64,000 nucleotides of DNA from Macrosoma leucophasiata (Eukaryota; Arthropoda; Insecta; Lepidoptera; Hedylidae), in assembly GCA_036365455.1 (NCBI GenBank), contig JAWQUS010000025.1, forward strand, positions 24,092,001 to 24,156,000, given 5' to 3'. A program made the position numbers and the translations under genes. The notes below the pieces were generated by a model. The model was not told the DNA's origin. It worked only from the letters and a program-made list of their open reading frames with translations, and made no database searches. The first letter of the stretch is position 1; each line of letters starts with the position of its first letter. Shown piece after piece: positions 11,159 to 21,502 of the stretch.

Positions 11159-11587
11159 TTTTTAAATTAAGTTTGTTCCTCTAAAATACCAAAATGTAAT
11201 TAGCATGTTAATTGTTTACCAAATTAATCGCACCAAACTTTCCAAATCATGTGATTCGGATTCCATTTCTCTATTATCCTATAATTTATTATACAAATCA
11301 CTGTGATAAATATTCAAATATTAGCATTAATTAACTCGAATGTCATTATAAATATGACATTACTATCATCAGATTTATGAAGGCCACTTTAATTAAACAA
11401 CCACAGTAATTATTATTTATAACAGGTAAAAATAAACATGTTACAAATAAAATGTTTTCAAGTTATTGACACAATTAGGGAGGCTTTTATGCAGCAGTGG
11501 ATGCGTTTTAATGATGACGAATCTCAAGGTGTTTTATTTTCGAGATATTTGCAAAATTCTAGTTTTGTTGGAGATTTCAATGTAAAT
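11159..11587. other. AT-rich DNA, nothing recognised
   Basis: The ORF at 11438-11632 (64 codons) runs into the family A copy and has no known domain. Confidence 0.4.
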
Positions 11588-11766
11588 GTGTTACCACTCC
11601 TGAGGCCTAAGATTTTATGTCTCTGCGCCTGAAACTACAGGGCCATACTACCACCTGACCGGAACACGATAGTGCTTAACATTACCCTGTAGGGACAAGT
11701 AAATTGGGTAATTCGGTGGTGCCTACGCCTGCGAGCTCCATCACTGGAGCTCTATCACCAGCAGTT
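11588..11766 (-). mobile_element. Family A repeat, 3' truncated, minus
   Basis: Ends on plus with cactggagctctatcaccag, so the 5' head is intact while the CR1-type tail is absent. Loss of the 3' end shows later deletion. Confidence 0.75.
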
Positions 11767-12129
11767 GTTTGTTTCGGGTCTGAATGTTTGTAAATTTGTG
11801 TGTCCACGACACAAAACAAATGTGATATAATTTGTTTAACATCGTATGCGGTGTCCCCGAATGCAAAGGGTTTTAAATATTTATTATACTCAGTCTGGTT
11901 TTTGAGGCCGATAAGTACCTAGTTGATAATAAATTAAATACGGCCATAATTTGGATATGAATTGCTGGAATATTAATAACAGGATGTGCGGATGTTAAAT
12001 TTATAGCATGAGCATTATAGTTTAATATTTTTTTTTATAAATTCTTGAAACTGGTTGTAGACCAAGTTCAGTTGGGATATGCCACCATAAGGCAATGCAA
12101 TAAATGTAAAAAAAAAATCTTAATTCAGA
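11767..12129. other. AT-rich DNA, nothing recognised
   Basis: No ORF of note and no recognisable repeat end. Confidence 0.4.
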
Positions 12130-12260
12130 TGTGGACTTCGGTAGCTCAATTGGAAGAGCGGCTTGACTTCCCAGTGGTCGCGGGTTCAAGCCCAGCCTGA
12201 AGTCAATTTTTTCTTTCCATTTTTCTTTCAATATGTTATTGCGTACAAGCATGTGTTATT
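12130..12260 (+). mobile_element. Family H tRNA-like SINE
   Basis: Head gacttcggtagctcaattgg with A box tagctcaattgg, B-box region cgcgggttcaagccc and closing acceptor strand cctgaagtc. The tail attttttctttccatttttc and gcatgtgttatt-type end match copies near 14700 and 49400. It looks tRNA-derived, but the constant attached tail argues against a free tRNA gene. Confidence 0.7.
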
Positions 12261-12879
12261 ACGAAAAATAATATAAAACAACAAACAATAAACTGTGATT
12301 CAGAAACAAGAATAATCTCAAAACACAATAAATTCAATCCTAAATCCTAAACCACATCAATAAATACCGTACTAACTCTCATATTAAAACTAGACGTAAA
12401 CAGTTCTTGTAATTCTTTTATCGTTTCGGCCAGACGGCAGTTAACGCCGCTTAGACACAAACTTCGGAACTTGTGCCCAAGTTGTTTATGGTAATAAACC
12501 AGGCTTAATTTCCACAATTTAGTTGGAATGAGATTTGTAATTTGTATGACAAGGGTTGAAATAAAGGATTTCGTGCATCGATGGATTGGATTTGTTACAT
12601 AACGCTGCGTTGCGAGAACTGTTGAAGTAACAAAAATTTGAAAAATTTTTATGATTTGAACTAACACGTCAAAACGGCAGTAAGTCCTAAATTCTTTTCC
12701 AGAAGTAAAAACTTATACTTAGCTACAATTTTATGTAATGAAATTTATTGAGTAAACTTTCAAACAACAACCGGATTGAATAATAAAAGCTCTTCGGAAT
12801 CGGCTTGTATAGAAATGTAGAGGAGGTATGTTAAGTGTGTAAGAATCTGGATATTTAACGCGATTCATACACACACTGA
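12261..12879. other. AT-rich DNA with an unassigned minus-strand ORF
   Basis: Positions 12347-12667 (minus) encode 106 residues, mostly hydrophobic, with no motif I can name and no second exon. Otherwise nothing seen. Confidence 0.35.
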
Positions 12880-13001
12880 CGTACATTACAACCTGACCGG
12901 AACACGATAGTGCTGAACACTACCATTTAGCGGCAAGTATATAAGGTAATGTGGTGGTGCCTACGCTCGCGAGCTTCGTCACTGGAGCTCTACCAGCAGT
13001 A
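12880..13001 (-). mobile_element. Family A 5' half, minus
   Basis: Covers gtacattacaacctgaccgg to ctctaccagcagt. The 3' half is missing. Confidence 0.75.
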
Positions 13002-13423
13002 AAGAACATTAACCTACTAGTTTTATATGACACAACTATTTTTATTTGCAGTTTGGACATCACAAATGATTGAAATTCTAATTCACAAAATGGTGTCCCA
13101 TTGAAATGGCCGAACAATGCCGCGAACAGACAATTTCTGCTGACCCGCGGACATTATCGTTTCGAGAATTGACTGTACGTTGAACACTGTTTACTATATT
13201 TTGTGATACGCCTACATCCTCATACCTTATACTCGAATTTTAATTTCTAAGCCATTCGTACATTGTATCGGATTGAACTGCAATTCAGTGTTAGTAACGG
13301 TGGTAGTCAGACAACTGAATAAATACTCGTAAATATGTTTGACGTGTCCGTTTGTTTCAATTTGAAAAATCTTTTTCATTTATACACAACGTTATATAAA
13401 TAATGCATATACCGTATAAAAAA

Positions 13424-13533
13424 CCTTCGTAGTCTATTGGTAGCAAATCACTACTTTTATCGTGGGTTCAATTCCCGGATCTGGGGCTATCAGTGATATA
13501 ATCCAAATCCAAGAATTTTCTATTTGCGTGAAG

Positions 13534-13565
<32 letters not shown>

Positions 13566-13930
13566 ATGGAAGTGGTAAACAAGCATGCAGTTCACACTGA
13601 TGTTAAGTGATGACTGCAGCCTATAGACACCCACACAAAGACCAAGGTCTAAATGCAGACGCGTTACCACTCCTGAGGCCTAAGGTCTTATGCCTCTGTG
13701 CCGGAAATTACAGGGCCGTAACACGATAGTGTTGAACACTACCATTTAGCGGCAAGTATATTAGGTAATGCGGTGGTGGTCACTGGAGCTCTACCACCAG
13801 TAAAAAAGTTTCCCAGTACCTTGGAGTTTAATAATGTCCATAGGCTCGCCATCTGTTACATGGGCGGAAAACAAAACCAGCGAATCGTGGATGTCTGCAT
13901 GTATGTTTCAAGGCATGCATTTATCCCTGC
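13424..13930 (+). mobile_element. Family C SINE split by a family A insertion
   Basis: The tRNA-like head lies at 13424-13525 (ccttcgtagtctattggtag; B box gggttcaattcccgg). The remainder follows at 13802-13930 (gtttcccagtaccttgg...catgtatgtttcaaggcatgc). The two halves are contiguous in the copy at 16618. A minus-strand A copy lies between them, flanked by a short aagttt direct repeat that may be its target duplication. Confidence 0.75.
13534..13801 (-). mobile_element. Family A repeat nested in family C, minus
   Basis: Begins with a poly(T) run of about 27 bases (the reverse of its poly(A) tail) and ends ggagctctaccaccag. Two short internal deletions are visible when compared with 36683. 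Confidence 0.85.
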
Positions 13931-13944
13931 AAGCAAAAAAAATA

Positions 13945-14102
13945 TCCCACCATTTGAAAATAGCAGGTTGACCACTAACCCGTATCTTCACCAACCCGCA
14001 TTGGAGCAGTGTGGTGGAGTAAGCGCCAGCAGCCTCCCCCCAAAAAGAGGAGATACTAGTGCCCAGCAGTGTCACGATTCAGGGGTTACTGTTAGTATTA
14101 TT
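13945..14102 (+). mobile_element. Family B 3' fragment
   Basis: Covers gttgaccactaacccgtatc to cccagcagtgtcacgattcagggg; the 5S-like head is missing. Adjacent to the split C SINE. Confidence 0.7.
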
Positions 14103-14294
14103 TGAAAATAATTAAATGACGGTAACTTAAATCGTTCAATACGTGCTGATTAAACTTATTATTAATGTCAATTATCTGTCCGACTTTGTTACTTACATGC
14201 AACTTTTATAACATTAACAAATGCCACAAAAATAAGCGAATTGCTGCATTTTGCAGCGACTGTTCAACTCTACTACTATTGACAAATTTGGTAT

Positions 14295-14816
14295 TATATT
14301 TTATTTTAAAGAAAAATGAAAAGAAAAATTTGACTTCAGGCGAGACTCGAACTCGCGGCCTACTGGGAATCTAGCCCAGCCGCTCTTCCAATTGAGCTGC
14401 TGAAGTCCTGCCCGATTTGTCAAATCTTTCCTTCACATTTATTTCCTTGCTTTATGGTAGCAGTAGCGCCATCTATTACCAACCATTTTTATCTTTAAAA
14501 TAAAATATATTTCACAAGCATGTGTTAATGCGAAATAATATAAAAACAATTATTAAGGGTAAAAGCGACTTCTTTACGATATTCAATAAACTGAAAAGTC
14601 TATTATATCGGTTGCCTAACTAGCATGGTTGGTAATAGATGGCGCTACTGCTACCATAAAGCAAGGAAATAAATGTGAAGGAAAGATTTGACAAATCGGG
14701 CAGGACTTCAGTAGCTCAATTGGAAGAGCTACTGGACTAGATTCCCAGTAGGCCGCGAGTTCGAGTCTCGCCTGGAGTCTATTTTTTCTTTCCATTTTTC
14801 TTTAAAATAAAATATA
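14295..14816. repeat. Long inverted repeat of two family H tRNA-like units
   Basis: Left arm 14295-14486 and right arm 14625-14816 are reverse complements of about 192 bp with few differences, separated by 138 bp. Each arm holds an H unit: tRNA-like head (A box tagctcaattgg at 14712-14723; B-box region gagttcgagtctcg near 14757-14770) plus upstream cgggcaggacttcag and gatggcgctactgctacc. A direct repeat (aaaatatatttcacaagcatg) follows each arm on the same side, so the structure is X'-Y-spacer-X-Y. Either two H SINEs inserted head to head, or an inverted duplication of one. Confidence 0.8.
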
Positions 14817-14859
14817 TTTCACAAGCATGTGTTAATGCGAAATAACATGAAAACAAATT

Positions 14860-15165
14860 TGGTTTTATTCATTTTTAAGAAATAATTAATTTGGAAACAG
14901 TCATATAACTTAAAAGTATTTGAACAAAAGATCTAAGTACTCTTGAAATAAAAGCTTCATTCTAAGAAATAAAATTAAATCCACCCGCTATTAATCATCA
15001 TGAAGAAGGGCACATACATCTGTCTAGATTTACGGCTTAAAACGCAATTTTCTATCACATTAAGTCAAGTGAAAATTCACTCTAGCTATCCACATACGTT
15101 CATCTTAATAACTCCTTCGCTGGCTTAGTGGTAAATAAATTGAAAAATAAATACTTTACTACTTC
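14860..15165. other. AT-rich DNA, nothing recognised
   Basis: No gene or repeat boundary seen. Confidence 0.4.
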
Positions 15166-15460
15166 GTAACTTCACGCCTGTAATACCGTAAGGGTAGGCA
15201 GAGGTAAATGCATGCATTCAAGCATACATGCAAACAACCACGATTCGCCGGTTACGTTTTGGCCCAAGTTACAGGTGGCGAGCCTGTTGACATCTCCGTG
15301 CACATTACCAAACGATACTGGGAAATTTCCAGAAAATGGATAAACCTCAATAGAATCCGAGATAAAGAACTTTACACCATTATCTCTGATAGCCTACCTA
15401 CCCGGGAATCGAACCCAGCGTAGTAGTAGTGGCCTGCTATCACTAGGCTACTTAGGCAGT
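15166..15460 (-). mobile_element. Family C tRNA-derived SINE
   Basis: Minus-strand copy: 3' end ttcacgcctgtaataccg on the left, tRNA-like head with tagcctagtga-type A box on the right. The B box region is eroded (gggttcgattcccggg reads with deletions around it). Confidence 0.75.
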
Positions 15461-15539
15461 TAAATCTATGCATCTATACAAATAAATAAAATTGTAGTGT
15501 CTGTTTTTAATATAAAAATAACCGCTTTTTAAATAATAA

Positions 15540-15593
15540 AAATAATAATGGCAACCCATTATACGTCCCACTGTTGGGCACGAGTCTCTTAAC
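15540..15593 (-). mobile_element. Family B 3' end fragment
   Basis: taataatggcaacccattat followed by gtcccactgttgggcacgag: the last ~50 bp of B in minus orientation. Confidence 0.65.
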
Positions 15594-15639
15594 CACTTTT
15601 TACTATATGCATAATAATATGTATGTATACACGATACGT

Positions 15640-15838
15640 ATAAAAAAATAACTTTTTTTTTTATTTTTGTCGGTCTGTCTGTTTGTTGGGGCTAATCTCT
15701 GGAACGGCTGGCCCGATCTCGACTTATGTAATAAAGAGTAACTTAGGCTACTTTATACTAGCTGCGCTAACGACTTCATCCGGGTAGATACTGAACAATC
15801 ATAAATTCTCACGCGGACGAAGTCGCGGGCACAGCTAT
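15640..15838 (-). repeat. Family D foldback repeat, minus
   Basis: Contains the paired ends actagctgcgctaacgactt and cgaagtcgcgggcacagct around a loop with gatactgaacaatc, preceded by (gtct)n and the body ggaacggctggcccgatctcg. Same module as 28626 in reverse. Confidence 0.65.
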
Positions 15839-15939
15839 AAGTATATGATATGACAGTAAAAATCGAGTACCTATCTGTACATTAAATATTTTTCCGAAAA
15901 ACTGATAGAGGGCGATTAAAGAAGAGTAACAGAAAACAA

Positions 15940-16243
15940 AAAAAAAAGAATTTTTGTCTGTCTATCTGTCTGGTACGTTATAACTTCAAAACTGCTCAAC
16001 GAATTTGAATGCGGTTTTCTCAGGTGAATTACATATAATTAGGAGCGTTGTCTAAACTTTGATTCGTCAAAATCAGTTAAGGGAAAAAATGTTATGGTCA
16101 ATTGAAAAATTACTTCAAGCACTGATTCAATTTAACTATGAGTCTATTACACATAGGTCTGGATATTAATATTATTGTAGTTCTTACAGGTTCCGCGAAA
16201 AGCGACGTACACGCGGGCGGAGCCGCGGGCATAAACTAGTAGG
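15940..16243 (-). repeat. Family D-related repeat, minus
   Basis: Shares ggtacgttataacttc...ggtgaattacatataattaggagcg with the copy at 50290. Ends acgcgggcggagccgcgggca...actagtag. Confidence 0.65.
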
Positions 16244-16263
16244 TACTTTATATAAATGCTTTA

Positions 16264-16540
16264 GTGGTGGTAGAATTTCAGTATCGGAGCTCGCAGGCTG
16301 AGTAGGAGCACAGAACTGAATAGTTCACACAGTTCACAGTAGCACCTGCCGTCAACTGGTAGTATTCAGCATTACCGTGTTATCGTATTATTGGATTAGA
16401 GGGTAATGTATGGCCTCGCTATATCTTACAGGCAAAACAATTAAGGCCTCAGGGGTGGCGATGTATCTGAATTTTGATTGCCAGTTTTTGGGTAGACTTC
16501 TATAAGTTGTAATATTCACTTTCTTGCTTGCCACAATCAT
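16264..16540 (+). mobile_element. Family A, highly diverged old copy
   Basis: Recognisable blocks (tggtggtagaatttcagt, gagggtaatgtatggcc, aggcctcaggggtggcg, cttgcttgccac) lie in family order with many substitutions. Confidence 0.6.
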
Positions 16541-16617
16541 TGTATTGTATAATCAATGGTTTTGTTTTGTAATCTTTAATTAATTTATCTATGACATTCA
16601 TTTTAATTTATCTATGA

Positions 16618-16930
16618 ACTGCTTCGGTAGCCTAGTGGTAGCAGGCCACTACTACTACGCTGAGGTCCTGGGTTCGATTCCCGGGTAGGGGGTTATCAGA
16701 GATAATGGTGAAAAAGCCTTTGTCTCTGGTTCTATTGGGATTTTACCATTTTCTGGAAATTTACCAGTACCTCAAAGTTTGGTAATGTGCCCGGAGATGT
16801 CAACAGGCTCGCCACCTGTTACATGGGCCAAAACGTAACCGGCGAATCGTGGGTGTTTGCATGTATGCTTGAATGCATGCATTTACCTCTGCCTACCCCT
16901 TCGGGGATTACAGGCGTGAAGTTACGTTTC
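16618..16930 (+). mobile_element. Family C tRNA-derived SINE, best copy
   Basis: The tRNA-like head starts actgcttcggtagcctagtgg. The A box tagcctagtgg is at 16628-16638 and the B box ggttcgattcc at 16671-16681, forming a complete internal RNA polymerase III promoter. The body has ggtaatgtgcccggagatg and acatgggccaaaacgtaacc. The 3' end ccccttcggggattacaggc is a short self-complementary hairpin shared by all copies and may be the LINE recognition end. About 310 bp, no ORF, no clear poly(A). Other copies: 7184, 15166, 29008, 63513, plus split or partial ones at 4004, 10410 and 13424. Confidence 0.85.
16628..16681 (+). promoter_or_regulatory. Internal Pol III promoter (A and B boxes) of the family C SINE
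   Basis: A box tagcctagtgg and B box ggttcgattcc fit the tRNA-type consensus and are spaced about 32 bp apart, as in tRNA genes. Confidence 0.75.
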
Positions 16931-17117
16931 ATTTTAATGTCAAACCTAATGAAAATGCAGTTTTCCAACACATTAAGTCAAGTAACTAGTTAACCCAGTT
17001 GGTATCAGTCCACACGTCGACCACAATGGGTGTCTTATAAATATTTAATTTTACCGATCTCCCCTCGAACGGGTTAGTGACACAAGTGTTGTAGTATCAT
17101 CAATTTGCATGTTTCAC

Positions 17118-17441
17118 GAAGCAAGTCAACCGAACAATTCCTGTCAAACCATTCCGACTTAGGTGACAACTCATCCGCAAATGTGTCTTATCCGCGGATG
17201 AAATGTCACTCTTTACAAATAGTAGGCGTCGACTCATCCGAAGTGGTGTTATAATTCGGAGGAGTCGCCACGTAGGTAACATTTCTAATGGGGAGGTAGT
17301 AAGTGCAAGATGGGCAACAGTGTCCTGCAATAAAATTACCACTACTGCGGTTGCCAATCCGCATGCCAAAGCGATTAGGGCAAATCCCCTTTATGAGGTT
17401 CCCCCTTTTGTCCAGCAGTAGACGTTTGGCTGATGATGAAC
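17118..17441 (+). repeat. Family I repeat with an RTE-type 3' end
   Basis: Starts gcaagtcaaccgaacaat, has the core gttgccaatccgcatgcc and ends ttttgtccagcagtagacgtttggctgatgatg. That end closely matches the 3' end of the RTE LINE at 21360-21432. Compared with 55833 it carries about 100 extra bp (near 17158-17280) with internal inverted segments. Confidence 0.65.
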
Positions 17442-17624
17442 GAAGTAAATGAAGTATTTTTGTATGACGAAGGATTGACAAATAAGTAGACGGGTCGATG
17501 GAAAGACGGACCACCAGATGGAAAGGATTTATAATCAATCGCCTCTGAATATTTGCAATACTAAGGGAGGTACCAACACGCTATCCGCCGTGAGGGACTT
17601 TTGGACGTCCGTTTTGCAGAACTC

Positions 17625-17690
17625 CTGGAACTCTACCACCAGTAGAACTAACCTCTGAGGAGGTTAGTTCTACTGGTGGTAGAGTTCCAG
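17625..17690. repeat. Perfect 31-bp-arm palindrome at a family A 5' end
   Basis: Left arm 17625-17655 and right arm 17660-17690 are exact reverse complements around a 4-base loop (tgag). The right arm contains the first ~19 bp of the family A copy at 17672 plus 12 bp of upstream flank. Confidence 0.95.
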
Positions 17691-17935
17691 AGTAGGAGCT
17701 CGAGGGCGTAGGCACCACCGCATTACCTAATGTATCTGCCGCCTAATGGTGGTATTCAGAACTGTCGTGATTCAGTTAGATGGTAATGTATGGCCCGGAA
17801 AGACTATAATAGAGACGTCACTTAAGTCAGGGGTGGCAACGCATCTGCATTTTGACCTTTGTTTCTTTTTGTAAATACGCTGCAGTCATCATTTAACATC
17901 TATGTGAACCGCATGCTTGTTTGCCATCTTCGCTC
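17672..17935 (+). mobile_element. Family A repeat, second subfamily
   Basis: Subfamily marked by gagttccagagtaggagctcgagggcg, tctgccgcctaatgg and ggttagatgg-type changes, also seen at 22744 and 42014. Ends ttgtttgccatcttcgctcac without poly(A). Confidence 0.8.
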
Positions 17936-19703
17936 ACATGCAATTGCAATACATGCAATTCATGTTCTCGGTTGACTTCAAGCAAGCTTCTCTTTTTGGG
18001 TTTAAAGATTTATTTATTAATACTCATAAAAAGACAATACAGTCTATGATCCTTCTTGATATCGATATCCTACAAAAACAAGTTAAACATCATATCTGAT
18101 TTTGTAAGACTCTTATTCTAAAAACCCAGAATCACAAGAAATGCGAGCATAAATATCTTTTTGATGCACGACATAATGAGAACACAGATTTCTATCACAT
18201 TAACTCAAATAACAACTTGCTTGCAGACAGAATCAGTCCACGCGTGCAGCGCGCACGACTTATAAATATTAACCAAGCTCCGCTCGAATTATGCACTCCA
18301 TTGGTTAATGATACAAGTTAGATGCAGTGTACTTAATTTGCATTCGTGAAGTGGTGAACACGTTAACGTTTAGAATGTTTGGCATTTGCTCAGAATAAAT
18401 ATTTGGCTTGTTGAAATAAAACTACTTTTACGCATTTATCTCGCGTGTATTAACCTAAAATTATTTTTTTAAACTAACCCGTCGTTCGGTCGTTTTCCAG
18501 CTTCCGTGGCCTCGGGCAGAATAGTTTTACTTTCATGAGTGTCGCTTGCGAACATGTCAAATTTAGATTTTTCAATCCCAAAAAGCAAAACAAGACTGAT
18601 GTGATACTTATACTTATGTGAGTAGGTAGTAATGTAACTCTCAATTTTCATGAAGGTTTGGTTTCAACAAAGAAAGAAAAATACCTTTTTTATCTATATC
18701 TAAACCAATACAAACAAAAAGAAAATAACACAATGAGTATACCTACAGAAGTATGTCATAAAAAGTGTTTTTACCCAATATCTACATCGTGTCAACGACC
18801 CCGTTCCTAAAATCAGTGAAATGAGTGTTTTAAAAGTTACATCTAATGCAGATGAATGGATGTTAAAAAACCAAAAAAAACGACACCTACTTGTAGAAGC
18901 GTAGACACTTTAACTGGCTGACACTAATCACAACTCCCACCGTTATTTCCCAAATCATTCTCGGGTGGCATATGGATTGAAAGGTTGGAAAATGGAATAA
19001 AATTTCATGATAATACAAAGACCGACACATTTCGACATCCTTTTAAATGTTAACAAAAACATTAGATAAGTTTCAATAAGTGGCAAGTTTAGGTATTCAT
19101 TTAGGTTACTATATTACGAACTTAATAAGCCTTTAAGAGCTGCTATGAATCCTGAGGAACCTTATACGGATGTGTTACTTTTCGTTACTAATTTTATTTT
19201 TCATGCATGTTTTATCCAATCAGAATCTTTGTTCAGATGCCCAAACAAGTTTAAATTTCGAAGGAACCAATTGCTCACTTTGAAATCGACTACGTCTCAT
19301 TAGAAGCAGTCAAGGTGGTGACGTGGAACAAAGCGTTCATTCACTTTGTCCTTTTACTTTGCATTTTCGGCACAAAGGCATCTTTGCAAGGATATGGGAA
19401 CTAAATGTAAGTTACATTTTCCTGCACTTTAATTCTGACTAAAAAAATAAATAGCTGTAAACTACCTTATGTAAATCAGGATTTGCTCAACGATACAATA
19501 TTTCCTGGAAAACCGAGAGTTCAGAGTTGAGAAAACTCTTGGAAGCTTGAAACTATTAATTTCATCCAGGTTAAAGTTTTGTATCTGCTTATAAAAGTGG
19601 ATTTATTGGGAGCGCAGAAGCCGCACAATTTTCACGATCGTGAGTACTGGGTTTATTCACACTGCAGTGTTTACGTAAGAAATAATATTTTTTTTAAGTC
19701 TCA
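17936..19703. other. AT-rich DNA, no gene recognised
   Basis: 1.8 kb with only short ORFs on both strands and no repeat ends I can identify. Could be host unique sequence. Confidence 0.45.
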
Positions 19704-19854
19704 GAGGTGGCAAACAAGCATGCAGTTCACATTGATGTTAAGTGATGACTGCAGCCTATAGATATCGACACAAAAACCAGCGGTCAAAATGCAGATGCTT
19801 TGTCACCCTTGAGACCTTAGATGCTCTGTCTATGTGATAGTTATTCCGGGGTCA
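19704..19854 (-). mobile_element. Family A 3' half, second subfamily, minus
   Basis: gaggtggcaaacaagcatgc to gatagttattccggggtc; the 5' head is absent. Confidence 0.7.
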
Positions 19855-19910
19855 TATTCTCTGTAATACTCGTAATTACAATTACTGTAATAGTCCAAAT
19901 ATTTCCGTTT

Positions 19911-19922
19911 AACCACAACGTT
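19911..19922 (+). repeat. Target site duplication, left (RTE insertion)
   Basis: aaccacaacgtt, repeated exactly at 21433-21444 on the other side of the RTE fragment. Confidence 0.9.
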
Positions 19923-21413
19923 CTAGACGAGATTAGCACGGCTCTCAAACAGCTCAAAAACAACAGGGCGCCGGGTGATGACGGAATCACTGCTGAACTC
20001 CTGAAAGCGGGCGGAAGGCCAGTATTAGAAGCTCTTCAGTTGATGTTCAATTCCGTCATATCCGAGGGAAAAACGCCACAGGCGTGGCACAGAAGTGTGG
20101 TGGTACTGTTCTTTAAGAAAGGCGACAATACCCTTCTTAAAAATTATAGGCCCATCGCACTTCTAAGTCACGTCTATAAGCTGTTTTCGAGAGTGGTTAC
20201 GAACCGTCTATCTCGCAGACTCGACGACTTCCAGCCTCCCGAACAAGCCGGGTTCCGTAAAGGTTTTAGCACCATAGACCACATACACACGCTGCGGCAG
20301 GTTATACAGAAGACAGAAGAGTATAACCAGCCCCTCTGTCTAGCGTTTGTGGACTATGAGAAAGCCTTCGATTCGGTCGAGATTTGGGCTGTGCTACAGT
20401 CACTCCAGAGGTGCCAAGTCGACTACCGATACATCGAGGTGCTAAGGAGCTTGTACGAAAACGCCACTATGTCGGTTCGCCTTCAGGACCAGAACTCGAA
20501 ACCTATCCAACTGCAGCGAGGTGTGAGACAGGGAGATGTCATATCTCCGAAACTGTTCACCGCTGCATTGGAAGATGTCTTCAAGCTTCTGGACTGGAAC
20601 GGACTCGGCATCAACATTAACGGCGAGTACATCTCCCACCTCCGATTTGCGGATGATATCGTAGTCATGGCTGAGACCCTGGAAGACCTTGGCACAATGC
20701 TCAATGGCCTCAGTAGGGCCTCCCATCGAGTGGGCCTTAAAATGAACATGGACAAGACGAAAATTATGTCGAATGTCCTTGTTATGCCCACTCCTGTTAT
20801 GGTCGAGGGTACTACACTCGAAGTTGTTGACGATTACGTAAACCTGGGACAAACGGTCCAGTTAGGTAGGTCCAACTTCGAGAAAGAGGTCAATCGCCGA
20901 ATCCAACTCGGATGGGCAGCGTTCGGGAAGCTGCGTTATATCTTCTCGTCCAATTTACCGCAGTGTCTGAAGAAGAAGGTCTTTGACCAGTGTGTGTTGC
21001 CAGTGATGACATACGGAACAGAAACGTGGTCGCTCACTATGGGCCTCATAAGAAGGCTCAAGGTCACCCAGAGAGCTATGGAGAGGGCTATGCTCGGAGT
21101 TACTCTGCGAGATCGAATCAGAAATGAGGAGATCCGCATGAGGACCAAAGTAACCGACATAGCCCATCGAATAGCGAAACTCAAGTGGCAGTGGGCAGGG
21201 CACATAGCTCGCAGAACTGACGGCCGTTGGGGCAGAAGAGTTCTAGAGTGGCGACCGCGTACCGGAAGACGAAGCGTAGGCAGGCCCCCCACGAGGTTGA
21301 CCGACGACCTGGTGAAGGTCGCGGGCAATCGTTGGATGAGGGCGGCCCAGGACCGTTCGTTGTGGCATTCTTTGGGGGAGGCCTTTGTCCAGCAGTGGAC
21401 GTCTTTTGGCTGA
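19923..21413 (+). pseudogene. RTE ORF2 fragment: reverse transcriptase and C-terminus
   Basis: One open frame of about 496 codons to a TGA at 21411-21413. The frame stays open upstream to an ATG at 19821, but those 34 codons are host DNA before the target duplication. Motifs in order: NNRAPGDDGI, KNYRPIALLSHVYKLFS, EQAGFRKGFSTIDHI, AFVDYEKAFDSV (first catalytic Asp), RGVRQGDVISPKLF, LRFADDIVVM (catalytic FADD), thumb region LGQTVQLG and the RTE C-terminal pattern KLKWQWAGHIARRTDGRWG...GRPPTRL...QDRSLWHSLGEAFVQQWTSFG. No frameshift or stop within the fragment, so it is a recent insertion, but without endonuclease or start it cannot mobilise itself. Confidence 0.9.
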
Positions 21414-21432
21414 AATGATGATGATGATGATG
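19923..21432 (+). mobile_element. 5'-truncated RTE-clade LINE insertion
   Basis: Bounded by 12 bp target duplications and ending in an (atg)n tail at 21412-21432. About 1.5 kb remains of a normally ~3 kb element. The endonuclease and the first part of RT are missing, as expected from incomplete reverse transcription. The 3' end (ggggaggcctttgtccagca, gtggacgtc, ttggctg) is shared with families I and B. Confidence 0.9.
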
Positions 21433-21444
21433 AACCACAACGTT
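21433..21444 (+). repeat. Target site duplication, right (RTE insertion)
   Basis: aaccacaacgtt, identical to 19911-19922. Confidence 0.9.
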
Positions 21445-21502
21445 TTGGTTTCACCAAAGTGAGTACCTGAATGGTTGCTATGGTTCATCGAAAACTTCTT
21501 CT

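Noticed and set aside
12347..12667. Minus-strand 106-codon hydrophobic ORF, considered as a chemoreceptor exon
   Set aside because: No diagnostic motif, no splice partners and no second exon; hydrophobic ORFs arise easily in AT-rich DNA.
14703..14775. Possible functional tRNA gene
   Set aside because: The same head recurs with a constant attached tail at several loci, the cloverleaf is imperfect and the anticodon region varies, which fits a tRNA-derived SINE.
19821..19922. N-terminal 34 codons of the RTE reading frame
   Set aside because: They lie upstream of the target duplication in host DNA, so they are not part of the LINE protein.
20936..21457. Long antisense ORFs across the RTE fragment
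   Set aside because: Shadow frames of the RTE coding sequence; they lack any motif of their own.
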